DNA of 64,000 nt from Siphonodentalium dalli (lineage: Eukaryota > Mollusca > Scaphopoda > Gadilida > Siphonodentaliidae): the NCBI GenBank assembly GCA_032622095.1, contig CP136063.1:116148723-116212722 (forward strand). Direction: 5' to 3'. The notes beneath the pieces are model-generated. The model worked only from the letters and a program-made list of their open reading frames with translations. It made no database searches and was not told where the DNA came from. Of the stretch, positions 52,001 to 57,940 are shown piece by piece. Positions within the stretch are counted from its first letter, which is position 1. Every line of letters starts with the position of its first letter. The position numbers and the translations under genes were made by a program.

Positions 52001-55000
52001 GTTTGTCTGGATAACTTTAATTTTCCCGACATTAATTGAATCAAGCCCATAATTTCCCACAGTTTACATTGTTGTCCCTAGAACAAAGGTACTTCCGATC
52101 AGAACCGCTTAATGATTAAGATGTTTTAATCGGTGAGCAGGCCTCTATCTAGCATAAATTTGAATGATATCCCAGGAATATGAATGCTCTATCAATAAAA
52201 TTTTATGTTATTTCTATTCTGGCAATGTTTTTAAGGCTATGCAGAAAATGCTGCATTTAATGAGTAAAGACCATTGTATTACATTTAACATAAAGTATGT
52301 TTAGCGCTATGACTATAATTTATGTCAAAGAACATAACAAACCTTATCTTGTGTGTTGATCTCTGCACCAGCATCGATTAATGTTTGTATGATGGCAGCA
52401 TGACCCTTCATTGCTGCATGGTGAACAGGAGTATTGCCCCTCTGCAAATAGATGAATATGAGACAAATATAGAATGGTAAAACATTATTTTGGAAACAAA
52501 CTATGATATTAATCCTTTCTACAAGATAGCCTAACAATTATGAACAATATAATATCTTTATAATTTTTTTTAAACTCTGGTTATATTGGCTGATGGCCCT
52601 GGTTCTCCATTTTGTCTCCTTCCTGGGGTCAAAATACTTCTATACAGACCATTTTGTTCCATAAAGGTCATCATAAAACAAGATAAACTTGATTTTCAGC
52701 GCTGTAATGGTGAGTTCAAATGAAAATCTTCCTTGTTGGTGTGCTTTGATATTCTTTCTGGTCTGTTATTCATTTGAAGGCATATTCATGAAATATAAGC
52801 AGACAGATAATACAAATGGAGAAGGATTCATATTCATTGGAGGGAAATGTTCAAATAATGTCAACAAATGGTAATTTTTTTAACTTATTATCTAAATATT
52901 TCCTGAGGGAACTACTCGTCAATGAGTATTTAGTAAAGAAAGGGTTAAGTAAATCTTGATATTTTTTAAAAAACTTCTAACATACAATGTCTGTGACGTT
53001 GACATTGCAACCAGCATCAAGTAGCATTTTCACAATTTCTGGTTTCCCTTGAGAAGCCACATGAATAGGACAGCAGTCATGCTGGAAATAAGAGGTAGAT
53101 AGATTAACATATATAAAGTGCCCATGAAACAGGTAACAAAAAATTGGAGTTAATTATTAGTGCCCATTCAAGTTATTTAAATTCATTATTAGTCACCTGA
53201 GGTATTAAAACACCACCTATTGCATGACACATGACCAACCATTTTGGGTATATAATAAGCTTAATTATTTAATAATTTTTTTTTAATAGTGCCCATTTAA
53301 GTAGTCTGAGGTCAACGGCACCTATCGCATGACACTCCTCGGTCAATTTACCCCTGAGAATCAATGAATATATTCCATGAACCCTCATTTCTATTAATGT
53401 TTTACTTATACATGTGCCTGTATCGGGCGGAACTTAGGTCTGAAGGTGGTATTCTTAATTATTGGCTTAATTGCAGCGACATACATTGTATAACATTCAC
53501 TATATATATAGTATTATATGATAGGCCTTTATTGTCAAAGGCTGATGTCTAAACCATGGGCTATATATATAGGCATAATTATCAAAGTCTACGAGCATGA
53601 ACATTTTGGGTATATAATTAATTATTTAGTTAAAATTATTAGTGCCCTTTTACGACATTTGATGTCAACGGCATCTATACCCTGATACTCCCAAGGTTAA
53701 TTGACTCTCTGTTTACAAATGTTCAACTATGAGGCTCCAGCTCTTTGGTCACAAATAGCCAAAATATATAAAAATTTATAATTAGTACCCTTTTAAGACA
53801 TCTGATATCAACGGCGCCTATTCCATAACACTCCCCGGGTTAATTGACATCTGTGTACAATTGTTCAGCTATGAAGGTCTAGCTGTTTAGTCGCCTATAG
53901 CCAAGATTAGAGATAGGCGGTACTCGGTATTTACCGTGCGGTATCGGTATCAGCGTAATACTGATTTACCGTACCGTATCAAAACTAAAAATACCGTATT
54001 TTAGGTAATGAAATTATTCATGTGTTGCCAACGTATGTGCGTCACCTTGTCACCGCGGCTGTGACATGCATGCATTGTATGACCGGTCAACCGTAAGCAA
54101 CGAGAATTGGATAATTATGATAACTCGGTGTAACAAGTCGGTACTACATGATTGTATTAGTCTATAATTGCAACATTGTTACATCAAGGGCACAGCTGCC
54201 CGACGGCATCTTTGATCTTTATGACATATTAATGACAATGTAACTAACATCATGACGTATGACTACTCATAGCTGGAGCGTTATGTGTCAATTTTGGTAT
54301 CCGTCCAAATGGAAAATGCGTGGGCAACTCCGTATCTGTGTCCCAAGTTGGATCGAAGCATGTAGAATCGAAGCACGTGTTATGGGGGGTCCCCGTGCAC
54401 AACAAATTGAAAACCCCACAGGTTTCTTTATAATTAGACGGTGACACAATTGATATACGCATTGCAGATTTTTGATACAACCTGATCTTGTCAATTGCAA
54501 ATAGCACATCTTCTTGGAAAGTTGTGCACAAAAATGTCGGTATAAATATGTTTATATCCTGCTATAAATTACTTTATTAAACATATATACTTACTGGTTT
54601 ATTATACATATGTGCCTATATCTGACAAAAAAAGATCGCGTGATAACTTTAAATTAACACTTGGGCACCATGTGCAACCGGTAGCTTGCCTGCTACAAAT
54701 AATGGTATATCACGCTGCAAGGAGGAGAATATGAACCACCCGCGGGTTTGGGCATCTGCAGTTCGGAAATTGTCATGGCTGGTTTGCCTATTTTCATGAC
54801 ATCGTGCAAACATTCATAAATTTGTGAATTGTGATCACTGATTACTACTCACAATTCTATTCACTCACGGAAATGTTACGAAAATCAAATTGACACGAAA
54901 AAATATTGTAGTCATGCTCTTATTCTTTTCAAATCAGTGCGACGACATGCGTGTAAATCATCAAAGCGATGTGTGAATATTACTTAATTGCGTAGGTCAT

Positions 55001-56866
55001 TTTGTTGCCTAATTAAGGTATTGTCACGAATGTAGTAAATCCGTGGACCGTGGTCATATATACATGTATATTGTTCAGCTAAAAACTTGAATTACAATAA
55101 TTTACCGGGAATATCTGCTTTGGTCTTATAATTTAATAGCAATACCGATTACCGTACCGATACCGAGGTAAATAGACGAAAATTTACCGATACCGACATT
55201 GAAATTTCAATACCGCCCATCTCTAGCCAAGATATATATAAATTAATTATTAGTGCCCTTTTAAGAATCTGAGGTCAACAGGAAGTATCTAATAATATTA
55301 CCCTGCTCAAACTACCCCTATGTACAAATGTTCAGCACCGAGGGTCCAGCCATTTGGTCGCCTTTAGCCCGGACAAACAAAGAACATTCAAAATTGATTT
55401 TTATTATTATAGATATAACTGATTTTATGTTTTTATTAGTCGCAACAATTAATAATGGAGTGTTGACATCTTGATCACTCTATATACCAAACAAAGTAAA
55501 TGTTTTATTCTCAAATCAATACTGTAAATTATGCATACAAAATTTTATATCTAACCAGGCAGTTTCTTCAAGGAAGTACTTCTGGAGACTTCATAACCAT
55601 TTCATGACAGGAGCTGCACTGGTGCAGCATTAAAGATCATGTGTCAGTGAATTCTCTTTGATAGGGAGCCTCGCATATATAAGAAATGTACTGGCTTGTA
55701 TGGTCAAGGTAAATACTGTCAGGCCAATGTATTATCTTATATATGCGAGGCTCCCATACTCATTATAAAAGAGAATGCATTGGCACAGGGTTTTCAAAAT
55801 ATTTCAGGAAGCTCCAGTTATGGAAGGGTTAAGGCACAAAGTTTTGTATATAAGACTCTTGCATCTTGTGCTCCAAGCATAACACATCATATACAGTAAA
55901 CCCTGTGTCTACAAAATTTTCGAAGACAATGCTTTTTTAAACAAAATAAATCACGTAACTTCCGGCAATTGCACAAAAGGACAGAAAAAGCAATCGACCA
56001 ACGTGATGAATAGCAAAATTGGCTAAGTAACAACCTCCAATATGTGAAAATAAACAATTGAATTATTTATAAACAGTTCTAATAAATAAATAGGTTCATA
56101 CTTGACATACTAGATCAATTTTGTTTATTAACTTAATTAATACCAGTTGCAACGTCATGACTCAAAACGTCATTTGTCTTTGCGGGCTAGAATACAGACA
56201 AGACTGCACTTGTCATGTTGTCTCTGCACAACTTATTTCGCCTCACCAGTCTAGTCCTACGCTTCAATTACTATAACATGGAATATTCATATATGGTCTA
56301 CCGAATCAGTGTCCATATGAACCCTCATTTCTAGTCATGCTATACTAATACATTTGCTTGTAACGGGCGGAACTTAGTTCTGATAGTGGCATTCTTAATT
56401 ATCGGCTTCATTGCAGCAACATACATTGTACAACATTCACTATATATAGTATAATATGATAGGCCTTTATTATCAAGGCCGATGTCTAAACCATAGGCTT
56501 TTTTATAGGCATAATTATCGAAGTCTACTAGCATAAAAATAACTAGCATAAAAAACAATCTACAAGATTAATCAAGCATTTGTGTCCATTATACCTTGTG
56601 TTAGGCCTAAATTGGCAAATAGTTTCATGACTATTTACATTATCCTTCACAAGGTCCTTCCCCTTAACATCATGCCGGGGTCGTTCTATATTCCTTGCAT
56701 ATTATCATATTAAAAGTTACGGTAAATCAAAACTATTGTAATTACTCACAGTATAAGAGACCCAGTTAACATCGACACCTGCCAGCAGAAATCGTCTTAC
56801 TGCTTCAACGTGTCCAAATCCACAGGCTTCCCAGAATGCTTCCTGTTTGGAAGCAGCCTGTCCCAT
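24551..56866 (-). CDS. Nine-exon ankyrin-repeat protein with N-myristoylation signal (whole gene)
   Basis: The coding sequence joins 56866-56750, 53081-52986, 52441-52343, 49113-49015, 47825-47697, 44318-44220, 42394-42296, 40219-40100 and 25096-24551. This gives 1404 nt, or 467 residues plus TGA. Every junction is GT-AG and every exon is a whole number of codons, so all introns are phase 0. Residues 1-39 hold MGQAASK and a first ankyrin-like unit. Residues 40-246 form six more units with the usual TPLH/AA/GH/LL..GA pattern. Residues 247-286 look like a C-terminal cap helix, and 287-467 are polar and acidic. Ankyrin repeats bind proteins. The Gly2/Ser6/Lys7 start suggests myristoylation and membrane attachment, which is inference. 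No kinase, SOCS box, SAM or death domain is visible. I cannot assign an orthologue. The gene spans 32 kb, mostly because of repeats in its introns. Confidence 0.9.
25097..28417. other. Left part of the 15-kb last intron; no gene
   Basis: AT-rich and without recognisable exons or complete elements. A 23-bp unit (GTGTCGGACTTTTTGAAGAG plus ACC) is repeated three times at 28220-28288. CCGATCAGCTGATCGG near 27684 is a short perfect palindrome. Confidence 0.45.
28220..28288 (+). repeat. Three tandem 23-bp units
   Basis: The units at 28220, 28243 and 28266 share GTCGGACTTTTTGAAGAGAC with one or two changes. Confidence 0.85.
28418..28956 (+). repeat. 163-bp satellite array, left portion with head
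   Basis: The head (TTAGCTCAACTTTACTTTG, then GAGCTATTGCCATGGCTTTG) is followed by three units keyed on GGCTACAGGTCGTAC (28519, 28676, 28839). Each contains ATGGCCGCCAG near its end. The array is cut by the element at 28957 and resumes at 35857. It lies wholly within the last intron. Confidence 0.85.
29605..30869 (-). pseudogene. Left copy of a multicopy gene with PIN/FEN-like motifs, broken
   Basis: Reading left from 30869, in pieces across frames, I see: GIILEKIVKNKFMIFSTI; the block CELFSRLFIASETRSFQLDE followed by FFEHEN; LLDEESRCLKPPGITTVLFD; HNTLRPENTSI; TNHEKADTRIFLHAYHS; ILIRTVDTDIIVIAIYVL; AFGTGNDFKFIDINT; SFTESDFTSFF; and LERFVVLVYHRVSDQLTVNG. The order matches a long uncharacterised family I know from many invertebrate genomes. 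The C-terminal Cys-rich part is deleted and several frameshifts are present. The motifs HE(E/K)ADTR, VDTD and (GC/ES)D suggest acidic metal-binding positions of a PIN/FEN-type fold, which is inference. Confidence 0.65.
30870..32236. mobile_element. Mutator-like element with iterated-motif terminal repeats
   Basis: It is flanked by GGTATACT on both sides (30862-30869 and 32237-32244), an 8-bp target duplication. Each end holds 6-8 spaced copies of GGTCGTTTCGTACC or its inverse (30880-31053 and 32088-32230). The spacers also match between ends (for example ATGTAGAAAATCAATT). The 1367-bp element keeps only the 3' part of a transposase gene, so it is internally deleted. Confidence 0.85.
31174..32090 (-). 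pseudogene. MULE transposase C-terminal remnant, two exons
   Basis: Exon 1 ends at 31903 (…HWTQAVNRQIQKKGLIELYN, then KKGDEH) with donor GTAAAT. Exon 2 starts at 31675 after acceptor TTTTTGTAG and continues QMRKLYALPLLPAEHIRPAF. It passes through RTNNDTEGWHRRIQ to a stop at 31174. The joined frame is open across the junction. The order 'HW.QAV…ALPLLPAEHI…RTNN..EGWHRR' is typical of Mutator-like transposases of invertebrates. The catalytic core upstream (DDE) is missing because the terminal repeat starts at ~32088. Spliced transposase remnant, not active. Confidence 0.8.
32905..33504. mobile_element. TTAA element with TIR AGGGGTACTGTAC, copy 2, in the right gene copy
   Basis: It starts TTAA-AGGGGTACTGTAC and ends GTACAGTACCCCT-TTAA. 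It splits GATGGAC-TTAA-CTCTATTTTAATC, which is intact in the left arm at 30108-30130. This paralogous empty site proves TTAA duplication. It is the inverse of 18475-19036. Confidence 0.93.
33826..34742. mobile_element. Probable TIR element with GGTGGAGTGGGACA ends
   Basis: The left end reads ACTGTGGTGGAGTGGGACA and the right end TGTCCCACTCCACCCCAGT. GTGGGACA recurs inside. It separates FTQLTNDVNED from RPVDGIPPTRDS in the gene copy. About 40 codons expected between them are missing, so insertion came with a deletion or I have misplaced an end. No target duplication was found. Confidence 0.55.
35857..37985 (+). repeat. 163-bp satellite array, right portion with higher-order repeat and tail
   Basis: Ten units are keyed on GGGC(T/C)ACAGGTCGTAC at 35899, 36061, 36589, 36750, 36906, 37071, 37235, 37397, 37552 and 37718. 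Types recur in the order B-A1-A2-C with a ~646-bp period. B has ACTGTTCGTCTG, A1 has GATGTTAACAATGAC, A2 has AATGTTAATAA, and C has GGCTGTTGA and CGGACAAAAA. The tail ends AAGTTGAGCTACAGTG, an inverse of the head word TAGCTCAACTT. Confidence 0.85.
36112..36476. mobile_element. piggyBac-like TTAA MITE inside the satellite
   Basis: The ends are TTAA-CCCTTTACCCAACAGAACG and CGTTCTGTTGGGTAAAGGG-TTAA, the same family as 13821-14221. It interrupts an A1 unit at GATGTTAACAATGAC. The uninterrupted word is present at 37109, so insertion into TTAA is certain. Confidence 0.95.
37986..39368. other. Last-intron stretch; short repeats only
   Basis: A 20-bp unit (GAAGTCTCCCTAAATTTCCT) is repeated twice near 38278 and then inverted as GGAGGGAGACTTC. 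The 61-codon minus frame at 38575-38760 has Cys residues but no splice support or domain. Nothing else was recognised. Confidence 0.45.
39369..39873 (+). repeat. 'AACAAGAGC' tandem-core element, copy 1
   Basis: The head is AACAAGAGCTAAGCTGGGCATGG. Core units carry ACATACCAAATTTGGTTC and AAAGT(T/A)ATCATCCGGAAACC. The tail has GACGGATGGACAGACGG, then CCAATTACATAATACGGC and a final TTTTTCAAACAGGCATATA. Non-coding and dispersed in the window. Confidence 0.75.
39941..40003 (+). repeat. Two tandem ~34-bp units
   Basis: CGGCCAAAGCC followed by GAGTGATCCTGTCCTTGT is present twice. It lies 100 bp from exon 8 in the last intron. Confidence 0.75.
40100..40219 (-). CDS. Ankyrin gene, exon 8 (residues 247-286), cap helix
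   Basis: This 120-nt exon lies between acceptor TTTCAG and donor GTAATC. The sequence RAELAVDRVKDPQLKDLLLN reads like the last, capping helices of an ankyrin stack (a form of 'TPLDLA...IVELL'). A short helical extension ending in PVTPSNQ follows and leads into the tail. Confidence 0.88.
40220..41540. other. Intron 7, right-hand part; no element recognised
   Basis: There is a GC-richer patch at 40840-40990. Frames are short. No gene or repeat family was recognised. Confidence 0.4.
41543..41705. repeat. 163-bp near-perfect palindrome in intron 7
   Basis: The left arm begins GGGGATAACAGTGTGGTG and the right arm ends CACCACACTGTTATCCCC. Pairing continues through TTCGGAAAGGTACATGGCG and GAATATACTGTGGCAAAT to an inner GTTAATGGGC/GCCCATTAAC stem around a GC-rich loop. 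One 4-nt gap was seen. Likely a foldback element. Confidence 0.85.
42296..42394 (-). CDS. Ankyrin gene, exon 7 (residues 214-246)
   Basis: This 99-nt exon lies between acceptor CTCATAG and donor GTAAGT. The repeat starts NGWTALHWAADRGQEEMMMI and continues LLEAGIDPTIKGY. Its start (NGWT.LH.AA) closely resembles exon 4, which suggests exon-by-exon duplication within the gene. Confidence 0.93.
42549..43291 (+). repeat. 'AACAAGAGC' tandem-core element, copy 2
   Basis: The head is GAACAAGAGCTTCGCTGGGC. About four core units follow with GGGGCATAACTC, AACCCAA(A/G)TTCGAACTTGA and AAAGTTATCATCCGGA. The tail is GGACGGACGGACAGACCAAT to TTCAAACGGGCGTATAAA. It is the most complete copy here. Confidence 0.8.
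43527..43995 (+). repeat. 'AACAAGAGC' tandem-core element, copy 3
   Basis: It starts AACAAGAGCATCGCTAGGAC, has about three diverged core units and ends in ATGGACGGACGG. The tail after the GGAC run differs from copy 2, so it is truncated. Confidence 0.7.
44220..44318 (-). CDS. Ankyrin gene, exon 6 (residues 181-213)
   Basis: This 99-nt exon lies between acceptor TTACAG and donor GTAAGT. It is one repeat, with FTCLMFASYHGHPEVANVLL then EAGSEINSVGT. Met-Phe replaces the usual Leu-His, while GHPEVANVLLEAG is canonical. Confidence 0.92.
44545..44593 (+). mobile_element. End fragment of the TTAA MITE family ending AGTAAAGAAAGGGTTAA
   Basis: The sequence ATGAGTATTTAGTAAAGAAA followed by GGGTTAA matches the end of 52730-52947. 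Only a short piece is visible. Confidence 0.45.
44789..44897. repeat. Long hairpin in intron 5
   Basis: The arms TTCGTGTCTGGAAAGAAATA (44801) and TATTTCTTTCCAGACACGAA pair over ~37 bp, with CACGAGTG on both sides of an 8-9-nt loop. Flanking CGAAATGTC/GATGTTTCAG extends the pairing weakly. Confidence 0.85.
45540..45990 (+). repeat. 'TTTGAACAAATCTGAA' repeat family, copy 1
   Basis: The phrases CATTTGAACAAATCTGAATG, GAGTCA(T/C)CTAGGG and TTGATGGACGGAT occur as in copy 2. Frames are not conserved. A dispersed intronic repeat. Confidence 0.7.
46090..46480. repeat. ~390-bp inverted-repeat element
   Basis: The outer arms are GTCTGACATTTGCAGAACGA with AAAGGGTGAATTTAATG and their inverse at 46430-46475. 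A second inner inverted pair contains ACCTCATTCTG with AGGCCTCA (46185-46208 and 46386-46410). It looks like a MITE or foldback element. The target duplication is unresolved. Confidence 0.7.
46615..46915 (+). repeat. Low-complexity cluster
   Basis: There is a TC run near 46615, a G run of ~14 at 46739-46754 and a TTA run near 46890. A G-rich, GGGTGGGATG-type stretch lies between. No gene. Confidence 0.7.
46915..47285 (+). repeat. 'TTTGAACAAATCTGAA' repeat family, copy 2
   Basis: Two core units are followed by GTTGATGGACGGATGGACG and a terminal CGTCTCAGGTGAGCTAAAA. This is the ending I associate with a common mollusc dispersed repeat, from memory. Confidence 0.7.
47500..47566. repeat. Short palindrome with ACAGTGAAATA
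   Basis: TTTGAAGCCCTACAGTGAAA and its inverse TTTCACTGTAGCTTCAAA flank ~30 bp of AT-rich sequence. Confidence 0.7.
47697..47825 (-). CDS. Ankyrin gene, exon 5 (residues 138-180), extended repeat
   Basis: This is a 129-nt exon between acceptor CTTACAG and donor GTGACT. The repeat begins QRTALHETTRSPDEDDPV and ends MLIERGADVNAKSSDLGE. About ten extra residues, including the acidic DEDD stretch, lie between the first helix and the second, so this repeat has a longer loop than its neighbours. Confidence 0.91.
47830..49010. other. Intron 4; nothing recognised
   Basis: No gene or repeat family was recognised. Short frames only. Confidence 0.4.
49015..49113 (-). CDS. Ankyrin gene, exon 4 (residues 105-137)
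   Basis: This 99-nt exon lies between acceptor TTGTAG and donor GTAGGT and encodes one ankyrin repeat starting NGWTPLHCAAYWCHSNAVST. The second helix is followed by KNNCTVDV, where the usual Gly-Ala is lost, so the loop is atypical. Confidence 0.92.
50141..51445. mobile_element. hAT-like non-autonomous element, 8-bp duplication CTACATGT
   Basis: The ends are TAGGGACCTGTGAATAGG and TTCGCAGGGTCCTA. Both are flanked by CTACATGT (50133-50140 and 51446-51453). Length is 1305 bp. Near each end GAATCGGATC/GATTCG-type words recur. The 8-bp duplication and TAGGG end fit hAT. No transposase fragment was seen. It lies in intron 3. Confidence 0.85.
52343..52441 (-). CDS. Ankyrin gene, exon 3 (residues 72-104)
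   Basis: This 99-nt exon lies between acceptor TTTGCAG and donor GTTTGT and holds exactly one 33-residue ankyrin repeat (NTPVHHAAMKGHAAIIQTLI, then DAGAEINTQDK). It is one of the three most canonical repeats of the protein, with the TPxH, AA, GH and GAxxN positions intact. Confidence 0.93.
52730..52947 (+). mobile_element. TTAA MITE fragment, AGTAAAGAAAGGGTTAA end
   Basis: It shares AAATATAAGCAGACAGATAA and GAGGGAACTACTCGTCAATG with 10600-10764 and ends in GGGTTAAG. It sits ~40 bp from exon 2. The left end is not defined. Confidence 0.55.
52986..53081 (-). CDS. Ankyrin gene, exon 2 (residues 40-71)
   Basis: This 96-nt exon lies between acceptor TTTCCAG and donor GTATG. It encodes one ankyrin unit containing PIHVASQGKPEIVKMLLDAG and then CNVNVTDI. 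His, Ala and the LL..G positions are conserved. It is one residue shorter than the 33-residue norm. Confidence 0.9.
53140..53905 (+). repeat. Tandem ~130-bp units in intron 1, left of the hAT element
   Basis: Units near 53150, 53285, 53635 and 53785 share TTAGTGCCC(T/A)TTTAAG, GTCAACGGC(A/G)CCTAT and ATGACACTCC. Better units add TGTTCAGCTATGA. One more unit lies beyond the hAT element at 55235-55385. Confidence 0.75.
53380..53600 (+). repeat. ~220-bp direct repeat, copy 1 (pair at 56310-56540)
   Basis: It shares GGGCGGAACTTAG, CATTCTTAATTAT, ATATGATAGGCCTTTATT and TAGGCATAATTATC in order with the other copy. Both are in intron 1. Identity is ~85 % by eye. Confidence 0.75.
53908..55225. mobile_element. 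hAT-like non-autonomous element, 8-bp duplication GCCAAGAT
   Basis: The ends are TAGAGATAGGCGGTACTCGG and CAATACCGCCCATCTCTA. GCCAAGAT lies on both sides (53900-53907 and 55226-55233). The 1318-bp element has many GGTACCG/ATACCG words near both ends. It interrupts a tandem-repeat unit. A minus open frame at 54250-54531 does not resemble a hAT transposase. Confidence 0.9.
55235..55385 (+). repeat. Tandem unit resuming right of the hAT element
   Basis: TTAGTGCCCTTTTAAG, GAGGTCAACAGG and TGTTCAGCACCGAGGGTCCA continue the array that stops at 53907. Confidence 0.75.
55593..55832. mobile_element. TTAA MITE, CATGACAGGAGCT family, copy 2
   Basis: The left end is ATAACCATTTCATGACAGG. The right end is AGCTCCAGTTATGGAAGGG-TTAA. 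Inside are TTATATATGCGAGGCTCCC and AGAGAATGCATTGGCACAGG, the hairpin core shared with the 13.8-kb and 36.1-kb MITEs. Confidence 0.75.
56310..56540 (+). repeat. ~220-bp direct repeat, copy 2 (pair at 53380-53600)
   Basis: This is the second copy of the intron-1 repeat. Its right end is ~210 bp from exon 1. No terminus was found. Confidence 0.75.
56750..56866 (-). CDS. Ankyrin gene, coding exon 1 (residues 1-39)
   Basis: This exon starts with ATG at 56866 and begins MGQAASK, matching the myristoylation pattern Met-Gly-x-x-x-Ser/Thr-Lys. It continues into a degenerate ankyrin unit (FWEACGFGHVEAVRRFL, then LAGVDVN). The donor is GTGAGT immediately after codon ACT. The same exon extends upstream as 5' UTR to an acceptor at 56898 (a T-rich run ending in TAG), so the transcript probably has an upstream non-coding exon. 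I chose this ATG because the ankyrin frame does not extend usefully upstream and the MGxxxSK start is convincing. Confidence 0.88.
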
Positions 56867-56897
56867 GATCGATAGTCACAAACAGGCGAGTTTAATT
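56867..56897 (-). promoter_or_regulatory. 5' UTR stretch and 3' splice site ahead of coding exon 1
   Basis: On the minus strand a run of T residues followed by ATTATAG ends at 56898. It looks like a 3' splice site 31 nt before the ATG. This implies a UTR intron and a promoter to the right of 57 kb, possibly outside the window. No TATA box or promoter could be placed with confidence. Confidence 0.55.
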
Positions 56898-56920
56898 CTA
56901 TAATAAAAAAAAATACAGAC

Positions 56921-57940
56921 TTAACCCTTTGAACCCGACTGGCCGGTATTCCGGCCAGAACGTAATTGCATATATACGCGACTGGCCGGTTTTCCGGCCA
57001 TGACATAATCTCGTTCTACCGTCGGCGTCGCAGTGTTGCACTTTATTTTTTATATTTCGATAAATACTCAATGTTAAGAAAAATAAAAAAGTGTTGCATA
57101 AAATTAATATTATAACTGTTTTAGCTGCCCAAAAATGATCGAGGTTGTGTTTGGCATAACGAAGTATAAGCCGATTAAAAACCGGATACAGTCTCCATTT
57201 TATCACATTTCTGCAATTACACCGCCGCCATATTGCTTCTCGCGACCTCTCATTTCGCGTTAGGTCATACCGCTTATATGGCTCATAAGAGATCTAAAAA
57301 TATATATTTATAGGTAGAAACTTTAGTGACGTATTCTTGTGGTATTTGTAACTCCCAATGTGTGAAGAAATTCCTGCTAAATTATATAATTCACGCTAAC
57401 GATTGTCGGATGTAAACACATGTCATACAAGTTTTGTTCAAGAATATACAAACTTCTGAGTTCATTAAATCATAACTTTTTTGTGCAAAGGTACACGTTA
57501 TATAGATTTACACGAGAATAAAGTTCAGAATCTTGTCTTTAAGATGGCATAAGCCAATATACTGCACAATGCCGCGCATTTTAGTTATTGGTGGGGTATT
57601 CAGAGAACACCCAGAGTTTGTTTTGGCTAAAACCCATATGACGTCATGTATTTACGTTGGGATTGTGACGTTACGTAACATTTTTTGGCAGTTTCTATAA
57701 TAAATCTAATAAGTTTTCAATTTTTTATAACTTTTTCTGGATTTAAGATATTGAAATAGATTGTGATGTGCTGAATTCAGAATTTAATAATCTTTCCAAT
57801 GGTGTAAACAATATGGTAGAAGAGAATGCATACATGTACATACCATACGCCTGAACACAGTCTACAATAAGTCAAAATACCCCTGGGAGCCCAGGGTCAG
57901 GGCGTCGATCGTTGTGGGGAGCCAGGGTTCAAAGGGTTAA
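56921..57940. mobile_element. 1-kb piggyBac-like TTAA MITE upstream of exon 1
   Basis: The ends are TTAA-CCCTTTGAACCCGACTGG and AGCCAGGGTTCAAAGGG-TTAA, with CTGGCCGGNNTTCCGGCCA words near the left end. It lies 23 bp upstream of the 3' splice site of the 5' UTR intron. No coding frame was recognised. Confidence 0.85.

Noticed and set aside
54250-54531. hAT transposase remnant in the 53.9-kb element
   Set aside because: The frame shows no RW..C or other hAT motifs and is short. I left it as noncoding.
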